Source: Lineus longissimus
Lineage: Eukaryota > Nemertea > Pilidiophora > Heteronemertea > Lineidae
Length of the DNA: 64,000 nt
Assembly: GCF_910592395.1 (NCBI RefSeq)
Contig: NC_088320.1
Location: 1,180,001-1,244,000, forward strand
Direction: 5' to 3'
Part shown: positions 37,241 to 46,585 of the stretch, one piece after another
Layout of the letters: each line of letters begins with the position of its first letter
Numbering within the stretch: the first letter of the stretch is position 1
Program-made: the position numbers and the translations under genes
The notes under the pieces: model-generated
Databases searched by the model: none
The model's input: only the letters and a program-made list of their open reading frames with translations
Told to the model about the DNA's origin: nothing

Positions 37241-37291
37241 ATGGAAAACTTTCGATTGCGGCATTTGGATGAGGAGGATCACGGCACCATG
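37241..37291 (+). CDS. Possible short 5' coding exon
   Basis: An ATG opens MENFRLRHLDEEDHGTM, which ends at a donor (ATG|GTGAGA). It lies ~4.2 kb upstream of the large disordered-protein ORF on the same strand. Joined directly to 41418 the frame would stop after 11 codons, so it is not a simple first exon of that protein. It could be a leader exon, part of another gene, or chance. Confidence 0.18.
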
Positions 37292-38194
37292 GTGAGATAT
37301 TTTATTCCCTTCCAACATATATCCATCTGTACAGGGTGTAGGCCTAAAAAATCATGCTACAAATCAGTGGAAGACGTAATATCAGATCGACAGACAGTCT
37401 TTTTGAAGAAAAAACAGTTCCCTCAGAACTTGACACTAATTCGACAATAAGTTAGTTGGGGTTACAGGGTTCAAATTGACGGGTGCATTGTTGTTTTCAT
37501 CTAGATCCGGGAGATTGCCTAAGGAACTGCCTTCAACTTCAATATCACTTCTGAGAGCTAAAGGTTTTATCATGGCCACTCCAATTGGCCTATTACAAAT
37601 ATATATTTCTCTTATAATTTTTTTTCTCTTGGCTTGGAACAGCATAAATGTCCATGAACTGTTTCTTGTGATACTGAATCTGCACCGAATGACTCCGGAT
37701 TGGTGTTTCTGCGTTACTGTTAAGCGTCGACTCCGACGCAACTGTGATTGGATAAGCATTGTAACTTCTTTGACATCTTGCCCAACTGAGACAGATTATA
37801 ATAGGTTTAACTTTGATGAAACAACAACAAAAAATAAAGTAAGGCGTGGAAAATGACATCCCTAAAACTGAATGACTTAAAAAACTTTTGTGCAAACAGA
37901 TTTCAGTAAATATTGTGGTGAAGTGTAGTCCCTGTTAGGCTGTTTATCCAGACTCTTGCTTCTGCAGCTTCTATCTGAATCCAGGATAGGGGTGATCTAA
38001 GTTAAAGTAACAAGTTAGATTTTACACATATGCCCATTTTCTGAGATTCTGTGTCAAGTAATTAAATGAGTAAAATAATCCCTCAACAGCCTTACCACCC
38101 GTTCGATTCAGTGGTTCAGCCCACCGCCACCTTTCAGTCATACAAGGTTCTCTTTATGAATTTCTGATCCCTCATTATTGTTTCTAATTACTAG

Positions 38195-38333
38195 CGAACA
38201 CTTGACGACCCGCCAATACTAATGAGGGACAACCGCTGATGGACTCTTCACATTCTTCTGGGATGCGATGGACACAGTCATGTCTAAAGAGGATCATTAC
38301 CAGGAACTCTGAACTGAGTTTGAACAGTCCATG
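38195..38333 (+). other. Candidate non-coding 5' exon of the 41.5-kb gene
   Basis: Sequence between an acceptor (TTGTTTCTAATTACTAG) and a consensus donor (ATG|GTAAGC), followed ~3.1 kb later by the acceptor at 41417. It holds only short upstream frames, so it would be 5' UTR. Confidence 0.3.
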
Positions 38334-41300
38334 GTAAGCATTTTAAAACTTTATGCTTTTATGCAATGTGAACTTATTGAACGATAATTTAAGAATAATG
38401 ATGGGTTCCTATTTTAACAGTCTTGAATATAACTCTCTCCATTATGTGATTTAGTCATTAGTAGCAACCATATAAACTATGTTCTAGTATAATTTTAAAA
38501 GTATAGATTCTCTATCTTGGTTTGAATTAGCTGATTTTAGCCCACATAGGTTGGAGGGATATTACCATCGGGTGCTATGTCTATCTGTCCATCCATCCAG
38601 TGATTGGTTTCGATTAAAAAAATGCCTGGAAGTGGACCATCAAAAAAAGTTTTTGGTGCCCTAAATGATTCAAAATGAATGCTAAAACCAGAAAACCTCT
38701 CCACAATTATTTTGTAAATTTCGTTTATCGGAAGTAAATTGTCTACTCAGCACTGTAAATAATGTACATCACTCTTGCTCAACTCGAGCTGATCCAAACT
38801 TGAATATTTTTCCACTTTGTGTAGAATGTGAAATGTGCACAAAAAAACTGTACAAAACGTCTCCCAATTAGTTTTCCTTCATGTGAAATGCACTTGCTAC
38901 GAACATGCGTGAGGAAGTGTATTAGCCATTTGACTGGTAGAAGGTTACAGATAGGCTTAGCGACTAATACCAATGGCTTACTGGACTAAGTTTGAGGTTG
39001 TGGGTGGTAGAACTTAATTGGAAAGATTTAATTTTTCTCAATTTCCGGTAAAGATATATGATGATTTTATGATTCTGATTGACAGCGTCATTCAAGAAAT
39101 GTTTAGTAATATTTTTGTAGGCATTGAATCCATCGTTAAGCAAGAACTCCTTGTAATGTCTTCTGATTAAGTAGGCCAAACAAACTTTGTGGTACAGAAT
39201 CTGTTCCGTTATATTCATCAGTTTTATCCCCATCATATACAGTGGAACCCCGGTTGGCGACCACCCCGGTACCCAGACCACGACCACTGGATTTTTTTCA
39301 CTTCTTTTTCCTGCTCAAAATGAAGAAACATCATCAGCGCAAAAAAACTTTGGCTTTGAAAATTTTTCAGAATTTTGAACTTATGAACAAATTCAACTCT
39401 GAAAGATGAAAAAAGTTCTAAGTCCAAATATTTTTTTTCACTTTCTTTTTCCATTTAGATGGTGATAACTGCATGTATTTGCATCATACATAACTTTTTT
39501 TGTTTTAAAACGTCAGAATATTCTCTATAATGTTTTTCGCCGAGATAGTTATAACCATCATATTGATTCTTATTTCTTTATCATAACTTGATTAGTATCA
39601 TTAAACTCTCGATAAATAAACGCACGTCGCAATCAAACGATATCGCACCGTGGGTATCAACTTCCGACTCCTGCTCTTAGAGAGCTACGTTACCAATCCT
39701 CGGTTTAACATCGCCGATCTCGTCCCGGCGCTAAGTAAACTGCACCCAACGACCCCAACTTGCTCGGTCGTTCTGGCATTCTTACCGTCAATCATAACAC
39801 AGGCTCCTTGGGTTCATGTCACTTGAACTTGGTTTAAGTACCTCATACATTTTCTACAAGGTAGTGTGTATCAATAGGCTCAGGTTAGCTTGGGATGAAC
39901 TAAGCACATGTCTGCAATTGACCTAAGTTACAGAAACTGGATATTTCCATCGATTCCTTGAAATCTACTATAATGAATACATTCCTAACAGTACAGACTG
40001 AACCCTCTGATCCTACTTCAGAACATCTCTGGAAAAAAATTGAATCAATTCGGCACAATTTTGAGAAATTTAGGATTTCCTTTAGGCGCCTTTTTCAGTC
40101 GAGTCATTGACTTTGTTGAAGGTGTAGTAGATGCACCGAATGAACCTGAAATCTCAGCCAATCAGATTGCTTGCATTTCTCTAGTCATGGGAACCTTTCG
40201 TTGCTTATATCTTTCGATGTATACGTGTTACGGATATGATTAAGTTATAGAACATTTTGGATATGAGATGTGACAGTCGAAAAAATGAATCGCGGCCAGT
40301 TTTGAAAAAGGTGTGTTATCTGAAAATTTTAAAGAGAGCATTGGAAATATAAAATTTATTGGATTTGTATAAAGGTAGGTTTTGTTTTATGATAATTAAG
40401 TTATAAAGTTAATGATTACTTATGATTTGAATATAAAACTAGTGTATTTCATGATTGTGAATCATAACTGTGCTAGCCTGACAACTTAAGACCTGGAAGA
40501 TCTCTGGTTGCTGATACTTGAAATTGAAATAGGTATGATGAACTTCTGTCTTGGATGATGAACTTTTCAAGGTGTCATTTGTAGAAAAATAACATAAATA
40601 TCACAATGTTGCCATCAGTAATGTGATTCAGTGGTTTCATATGCCCAATTTTGACCTACCGTTTCCTTACCATTCTAGTGTTCAACAAGTTTTTTACCTC
40701 TTACACATACAGAAACTTAAAAAAGAAATCTTGAACCAGAAGGTGTAAGACAAAATTTTAAGCACACACACCATTCATGTTAGTATCCCATCTCTGGGCG
40801 GCCTATCACTAGTTTCAATACAAAACCAGAATCAGGAAATATTTTTTCCAGTGTGCTAACTGTACAGATATTTTGAATGTCAAATGAGCACTTCTAAATG
40901 CTTTGCTTTCAAACAGCTGAGCCCAGAGTGCTATTGTTTTAGGTTTGACTATGTTGACGGCACGAACTGCCCTCAAAATACCTAAGTGGTGATGCTCTCC
41001 ATCACCCGATAGGTCAAGCCCCCTCATTAGTTCATGATGATAGCCATTGGATGGGGGTCAGTGTTTTGAGAGGAAATTCCTTCCACACTCCCTGCCTCTT
41101 CCTGTTGTGGTACCAACTGTGATATGGGCTGTTACAAAATAAGTAGATATGAATGGAAAGTGAATCTGTCCGTCAAGATATTTCTTTGAAATGAGAGTTT
41201 TACTTTGCGGTTTGTATGCTGATGATATTTTTTTCCCTATTCTGTTGGGTGGTAACTGTCATGCTGGTCTTGAAATAACTAAGGATGAGGTGGACTTAGG

Positions 41301-41417
41301 TTCCAATTAAGAATCAAAGGGGTGCTTTTGAAAACATCTGTTTCTTCTGAGAATTGCCCTCTGTTTTTGTATCTTTTGATAAAATCACTTAGCAATTGTC
41401 CGTTTCTATAATTTCAG
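38334..41417. other. Probable 5' intron or promoter region of the 41.5-kb gene
   Basis: No coding exon is supported. It contains the TIR element at 39239. GC is locally higher at 39620-39780 with no visible function. It ends with the acceptor TTTCTATAATTTCAG. Confidence 0.4.
39239..39455. mobile_element. CAGTGGAACCCC-family TIR element, one end intact
   Basis: TACAGTGGAACCCCGGTTGG begins it, and inside are CTCAAAATGAAGAAACATCA, TTTGGCTTTGAAAATTTTTC and AGAATTTTGAAC, the module also seen at 35.4, 52.2-53.5 and 63.4 kb. The far TIR was not found. Confidence 0.65.
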
Positions 41418-41553
41418 GTAGAGCAAGTCCACCAATACAAGCAGATGTTTTGAAGCTACAGTTTGACAGAATACACGTCACAGACAGATTGCGATGAATA
41501 CAGGAATGGATACGTACCAAGTTCTAGTTTAGAACTTTACCCAAAACTTTGCA
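41418..41553 (+). other. 5' UTR part of the 41.5-kb gene, with an upstream ORF
   Basis: Begins after the acceptor ATAATTTCAG. A 12-codon upstream ORF (41494-41532, MNTGMDTYQVLV then TAG) is in the same frame as the main ATG and ends 21 bases before it, which could tune translation. The TAG at 41530 is the nearest in-frame upstream stop, which supports 41554 as the start. Confidence 0.5.
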
Positions 41554-44500
41554 ATGTATCAAGGCAGTATTGATAGAAGCGATATCGTACTGTCTAATTA
41601 TGAAAGAACTAAATATCTCGATGTTTCAAACCTTGGAGAGGACATAAATAAACTTTACAATAAGTCTAATCATGATCAGTTTGAAGGTACAAAAAATCTT
41701 GACAAGTCTGATTTCCTCAATAGAATGCCAAACTTTGATCGATATCAGAATACTAGTGACTTGGATAATTTGTTAGTTTATGAGATGAAGCGTACTCTAG
41801 TCGAGTCGGTTATTGAGGAGCAGTACGCCATGGATAACATAAATGGAAAATGGGCTAGGCAGTCAGGCGGACCCTCTGAGGAACTTTGGCAATCAACCGA
41901 CAGGAATCAAAGGAGTGTCCACATGGCACTGTCGTCACCTTCTCACAAGAACATTCAGACACATTCAACAGTTCCCCAACATGGAAGTCCTGTTGAATAT
42001 TTTCCTCCAACCCATAGTGTGAGATCTTCTTCATCCCGGACTACAGAGTCACAGCGTTTTGGCTCTGATAACACTGTTAGTTATTCTGCGCAAAACACTA
42101 TCCTGCTGTCTGGAGGTTCGGACACTTCTAGTCCTCAACAGCAAAGGGCATTGCCATGTGAGAATTGGAACTATAGTCCTGGTGGAGGTCGAGGTTCTCA
42201 TAATGACATTCAAGGTAGCAGCGTACATAGAGTAACACCACTATCTAACCTTGGTGACACTCAACAATCTTCACCTTCTTGGTCAAGTAAGTCTTCGCCT
42301 GGCAGCAATCGGGGTTCTCGTGACTCTTCAAGAGACAGACAAGGAAAGGAACTTTTGGGCTCTCAAGTTGCATTCGGTCTGACTGCAGCTCCAAAAAGCT
42401 TATCTTCAGTAGGTTTTAGAGGATCTCCAATTGGGGTAGTGTCTATACATGGAGTAGCACAGCCAGTTTCTTCACCAGAACTAAAAATTGGAGATTGCTC
42501 TGCCTTGAGACAACCGGGTCAGAGCGATACCCCATCTAGTGGTGTCAATCATATTGGTTGTATTGAAAGGAACTCTTCCATGCAAGACATGGTGACTCGG
42601 CATCACACACAACTCTCAAGTACTAACGAGAGGAGGGATCCTGACCCAAGCTACAGTTCGGATAATGAGGATGTTTTCATAGATGTTGATGACAGTGGTG
42701 TGCCAGATAAAAGGACAGATGAATTGAAGACAAAACCTAGAGACAATCTGTCTGCTGTGCCAGAGATATCTCTGAAAGACATTGATCCAACCCAGAGAGA
42801 CAAAGGGGCAGTCAGTAGCGAGGTGACCACTCAACACATTGAGTCTGTTGATAGCAAAGACAAGCAAAATCCCCCACTATTTCACAGTCTGTCGCCAGAG
42901 AAAAGACGTGCACAGGAACCATTACGTCGGATCCGGGGACGCCGCAAGTCTCATGTTCCTCTTCAGCGGAAGAAAACTTTCCGTGACTTTAATGCATCTT
43001 CCATTCAACCTTGCACATCATATGCAGAACATTTCCAAGCATCCATAGATCCCTCTGGTGGGCGGTTCTTGAACCCGTTTGTTCATCCAACGAACTATCT
43101 CTATCATTATCCTGGTTACTTAGGAGTGCAGGAACCCGCTGTGTCAATGCCCATGCCTTCTCTTCAACAGATGGTTGCCTACCCTCTTCCTCAAGTTACC
43201 TTACCTAAATTGTCCACTCAAAATCTCAAAAAGAATCTTGGTAATGCATCATCTGATAGCAAAAGAAAATATACAGACCAAGAGATACCTGGTCTCAAAG
43301 CTACTCGTCCACCATTTACGTCTCAGCAATTTGATACAAACTACAGCCAGTATGATCCAGGGTTCTATAACAAACTGTTCCAACAATGGCCTGCTGTAGA
43401 TCAAAATCAAGCATTACATCCAGCACAAGCTGCCAGTGCTACAGTAGGAATTCAGGTTGCACCAAAACCAGCTGACACCAAATCAAAAGATGAGGCTGAT
43501 GCAATACCGAGTAAGGCATCTTCAGACATTTCACGCCCTTTGACACGGCCATCAAACCGGACCGAAATTAACTCAAATGAAGAACTTACACAGTACTTCA
43601 ACCTACTGTTCAATCCCAGCGGGTACAAACCAAAGGAAAAGTCCTGCCGTGGTCCGAAGGCAAAGACGGTTGATACTGAACAGTCAGAATGTTCAAAAGC
43701 AAACTCTGGCATGTCAAAGAGCAGTTCCATGAATCGACATAGGGTGGTGACACAAACAGTTTCTAAGGTTCAGGAGAACAGGAGGTCTAAGGTTATTTCC
43801 ATTGATTTGACAGATGATGATAAGACTGATCTCGTCATTGGTGATACCACAGATGAAGTCAAAAAGCCGCAGAGTTTGTCGTCGACTAAGCGTGGGGTCC
43901 TCCCAATCAGTGTAACTGATGAACTTTGGTCTATGAGTGACATTAGTGTCAATCCAGAAATGACTGAATTAGATTTAGTTGACGCTGCTTCAGCTAATAC
44001 AGACATCATTGCTGAGAAAACCCCAGAGGCAAAAAATGATACGAAAGATGACGGTCCAGTTAAGAAACCTGAATCGGATAAACCATATGTGCCAAATTTC
44101 TTTCAAAATTTACCAGAAGATGCTTTTAACAGAGTTGAACTCTTAGAAAGTATAAAGAAATGGACTGTCAGTGATCAGGGTGAGTTAGGTCAGGATCAGG
44201 GTGAGTTAGGTCAGGATCAGGGTGAATTAGGTCGGGATCAGGGTGAGTTAGGTCGGGATCAGGGTGAGTTAGGTCAGGATCAGGGTGAGTTAGGTCAGGA
44301 TCAGGGTGAGTTAGGTCAGGAACAGGGTCAGAAAGATGAAGGTCACTCCGGGCAAGTTCAAGCTGAAAGAAGTGGTGCAGGTCAATATCAAATTGAAAGT
44401 GCTAGAGAAAGTTGGTGTCAGAGTCCTGAAAGTCATAGCCATAAGAAGCCTGATACATCAGTCGAGGGGAAAACAGATGAGAAAAACAAACAAAACGTTG

Positions 44501-45312
44501 ATCATTCTGAGAGAAAGATTCCAGTTTTGGATGCCATGGAAACTATAATCACTGGTCTCCTGCATCAAGGTGCAGTTGACCTCTCCTTGGCAACTAAATC
44601 GGTGAATCAACTTTTTGAAGACAAACTGAATGGGATCTCTACACCATGTACTTGTAACTACAGGCGACGTCCTGCTAAAATGTCACGAAGCATGGTTGCG
44701 CATGCAAACGCCTTGAATCGAGCCAAACAGAAACAAGCGCAGGCCGCAGCTACTTTCAGAAAATCGACCCAGACAATGCACCTTCCAGTAAGATCAGTCC
44801 AAAGAGCTGAAACGGTATTTCCTGAGATGATTCAGGAGAAACGGGTTATGAAGAGACCAATGGTGCAACCTAACTTCAAACCATCCTTACCGCCGAAAAA
44901 GTCAAAGTTACAGAGTCGTTCTAGTACTATAAGGCATTATGGTCCATTGCAGATGGCTGATTGTGAGGGCAAAGCTACAGTAGCAGAACTATCAAAATCT
45001 GATGAAATAGTGGTTGGAGAAAGAAGTAATACCAATTGTCATTCGAAGTCAAAATTAAGTAATCTTTGTCAAAATTTCCAACCATCCTATGTCAGTAAAG
45101 CTCAATATCCATTCCTTTTGAATGAATATCCCCCTTATAGTTTGATACCGAATGCTCACAAATTGTATGGTGATTATCTCGCCCAAAAGAGGTCTTTAGA
45201 GATGCTGCAGAGTCATTTCTGCATGCCGTTGCCGGTCCCAATGAAGCGTCCACGCATGGTATTTGTGGAGGAGGGGAAGAAGCTCAATGGTCCAGCAATG
45301 TGTTCAGTGTGA
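41554..45312 (+). CDS. Large disordered, probably nuclear protein of unknown family (1252 aa)
   Basis: A single uninterrupted ORF with an in-frame stop 21 bases before the ATG. I do not recognise the family. Residues 1-450 are Ser/Pro/Asn-rich and probably unstructured. A basic, NLS-like stretch follows (residues 458-474, RRIRGRRKSHVPLQRKK), then a Pro/Tyr/Gln-rich part. Residues 747-756, VISIDLTDDD, form a textbook SUMO-interacting motif (hydrophobic core followed by acid). A heptapeptide DQGELGQ is repeated seven times (residues 874-922). The C-terminal third is basic and Met/Lys/Arg-rich, with a helical stretch (LNRAKQKQAQAAATF), and ends MKRPRMVFVEEGKKLNGPAM. No catalytic domain is visible. 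NLS plus SIM suggests a SUMO-linked chromatin or transcription scaffold; this is inference. Confidence 0.85.
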   Translation: MYQGSIDRSDIVLSNYERTKYLDVSNLGEDINKLYNKSNHDQFEGTKNLDKSDFLNRMPNFDRYQNTSDLDNLLVYEMKRTLVESVIEEQYAMDNINGKWARQSGGPSEELWQSTDRNQRSVHMALSSPSHKNIQTHSTVPQHGSPVEYFPPTHSVRSSSSRTTESQRFGSDNTVSYSAQNTILLSGGSDTSSPQQQRALPCENWNYSPGGGRGSHNDIQGSSVHRVTPLSNLGDTQQSSPSWSSKSSPGSNRGSRDSSRDRQGKELLGSQVAFGLTAAPKSLSSVGFRGSPIGVVSIHGVAQPVSSPELKIGDCSALRQPGQSDTPSSGVNHIGCIERNSSMQDMVTRHHTQLSSTNERRDPDPSYSSDNEDVFIDVDDSGVPDKRTDELKTKPRDNLSAVPEISLKDIDPTQRDKGAVSSEVTTQHIESVDSKDKQNPPLFHSLSPEKRRAQEPLRRIRGRRKSHVPLQRKKTFRDFNASSIQPCTSYAEHFQASIDPSGGRFLNPFVHPTNYLYHYPGYLGVQEPAVSMPMPSLQQMVAYPLPQVTLPKLSTQNLKKNLGNASSDSKRKYTDQEIPGLKATRPPFTSQQFDTNYSQYDPGFYNKLFQQWPAVDQNQALHPAQAASATVGIQVAPKPADTKSKDEADAIPSKASSDISRPLTRPSNRTEINSNEELTQYFNLLFNPSGYKPKEKSCRGPKAKTVDTEQSECSKANSGMSKSSSMNRHRVVTQTVSKVQENRRSKVISIDLTDDDKTDLVIGDTTDEVKKPQSLSSTKRGVLPISVTDELWSMSDISVNPEMTELDLVDAASANTDIIAEKTPEAKNDTKDDGPVKKPESDKPYVPNFFQNLPEDAFNRVELLESIKKWTVSDQGELGQDQGELGQDQGELGRDQGELGRDQGELGQDQGELGQDQGELGQEQGQKDEGHSGQVQAERSGAGQYQIESARESWCQSPESHSHKKPDTSVEGKTDEKNKQNVDHSERKIPVLDAMETIITGLLHQGAVDLSLATKSVNQLFEDKLNGISTPCTCNYRRRPAKMSRSMVAHANALNRAKQKQAQAAATFRKSTQTMHLPVRSVQRAETVFPEMIQEKRVMKRPMVQPNFKPSLPPKKSKLQSRSSTIRHYGPLQMADCEGKATVAELSKSDEIVVGERSNTNCHSKSKLSNLCQNFQPSYVSKAQYPFLLNEYPPYSLIPNAHKLYGDYLAQKRSLEMLQSHFCMPLPVPMKRPRMVFVEEGKKLNGPAMCSV
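43792..43821 (+). other. SUMO-interacting motif in the 1252-aa protein
   Basis: Codons for VISIDLTDDD. A V/I-x-I-D-L-T core followed by aspartates is the classic SIM pattern seen in SUMO readers. Confidence 0.6.
44173..44319 (+). repeat. Coding 21-bp minisatellite (7 copies, DQGELGQ)
   Basis: Seven units of GATCAGGGTGAGTTAGGTCA plus G, with few changes (GAATTA in unit 3, CGG for CAG in units 3-4). It encodes DQGELGQ or DQGELGR and keeps the frame. The near identity suggests recent expansion. Confidence 0.95.
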
Positions 45313-45866
45313 TTTGTTTCTTGAAGTGGTGGTAATAGTGTCATCTATCAGAAATAGATGGCCTATAAAAGGTTTTAAAGTATTAAACATATATTTACAG
45401 ATTCGGTACTTCTCAACGTTATTGGTATTGTGACTCTGGCATAGTTACCTTGTTTGTATCCACACATCCTTTGTACAGTAGTGACAGCATCTTTGGTCAG
45501 GCTGAGCATACCCAAGGTTTGGTCCATTTGGGTGAATATGGAGGGAGTTATAATATGAACATGGGAATATCTGGTAAAAAGTCGTCTACCTCAAAATCAT
45601 CATAGTGTTTAAGGTTGTGTATGATTAACAATTTTAATCAGTGGTTGTCAAGAACACCAATTCAGAGCATAACATTATTCTATTACAATTTAATCATTGG
45701 CATTGATGAGGTGGTTAGATGGTAGTTTCAGTATTATAGTAAAGATGGAGACACAGCGTCTTTGACTGAAATGCTGGACTCGAGATTTAAGAAAAAACAA
45801 ACTATGAAGGGCTTTCTTTGCAGGAGCAAGAAGAGAGAAAGGGTCTGAAGAACTTGTTATAAGCTA

Positions 45867-45930
45867 CAGTGGAACCCTGTTAACACGACCACTCATCATA
45901 GTGGGGAGGTGGCCGACCGGGGTTCCGCTG
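45867..45930. mobile_element. 64-bp foldback MITE (CAGTGGAACCC family) in the 3' UTR
   Basis: CAGTGGAACCCTGTTAACAC starts the element and CCGGGGTTCCGCTG ends it, with TA at both borders (45865-45866 and 45931-45932). The two arms are inverted copies with little between them, so the transcript could form a hairpin. Confidence 0.75.
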
Positions 45931-46016
45931 TACTTTGTTTGGCTAATATAATTCACAGGTATTCAATGTAAACCTTTTTCATCCCTTTGGACCCCAGTAA
46001 GTTTGAAATAATGTAA

Positions 46017-46022
46017 ATAAAA
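46017..46022 (+). other. Polyadenylation signal of the 41.5-kb gene
   Basis: AATAAA lies ~705 bases after the stop codon. It is the first canonical signal found. Confidence 0.5.
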
Positions 46023-46429
46023 CTATTTTACCTCACTTGATTCTTTTCTGGCTTACTTTCAATAATAATTTTCCTCACTCTGGATATGATGCTGTTGGCT
46101 GGTGCATATAAAGTTAACTGAGTGTCTGTATAATGATAGGAGACACTTCTTGGATGAAGAATGAAAATTTAAAAACTGTTGGAGATCATCTCTTCTCAGA
46201 AAGAACATGACATATTCATTAAATGTGCGTCTCAACACAAGATGAGAAAGTCCCCCCCCCCCAACTGAAAATGTCCACAGTCACAGCCCTGAAGGATGTG
46301 GAAAATCCAGGGATCAGGAGAGAAGGAAAATAAGCATGCATAGTGTATGGCTTTGGCTGGCTCCCTATCCCCCTGAGATGTCCCCGACATTCTCAACCGT
46401 CCTGATAAGATGACAACTCTAGCAACACC

Positions 46430-46585
46430 TTCTCAGTGTGTGCCCCACGATTGTGGAATTCATTCGAAGGCTCAATTATTCATAATTGTACTGCCATCTA
46501 TCATCAGGTATATGAAGACAACCCCGTAGTCTTCTCCAAGGAGGAGACGCCGTCTATGCACTGGAGACACCTTGAGGATAATTAG
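46430..46585 (+). pseudogene. Possible remnant of a LINE reverse-transcriptase C-terminus
   Basis: An open frame reads FSVCAPRLWNSFEGSII... and stops after 51 codons. A(P/A)RLWNSLP-like motifs are typical of the end of non-LTR retrotransposon ORF2 proteins. Only this short motif supports the call. Confidence 0.3.

Larger units (their letters stand above)
45313..46040 (+). other. 3' UTR of the 41.5-kb gene
   Basis: After the TGA at 45310 there is no coding frame. An AATAAA lies at 46017-46022, and a foldback MITE lies inside at 45867-45930. Confidence 0.55.

Noticed and set aside
38239-41575. Protein-like frame across candidate 5' exons with only TGA stops, suggesting selenocysteine
   Set aside because: Three TGA in ~79 codons is near chance and no SECIS element was identified. 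Treated as 5' UTR.
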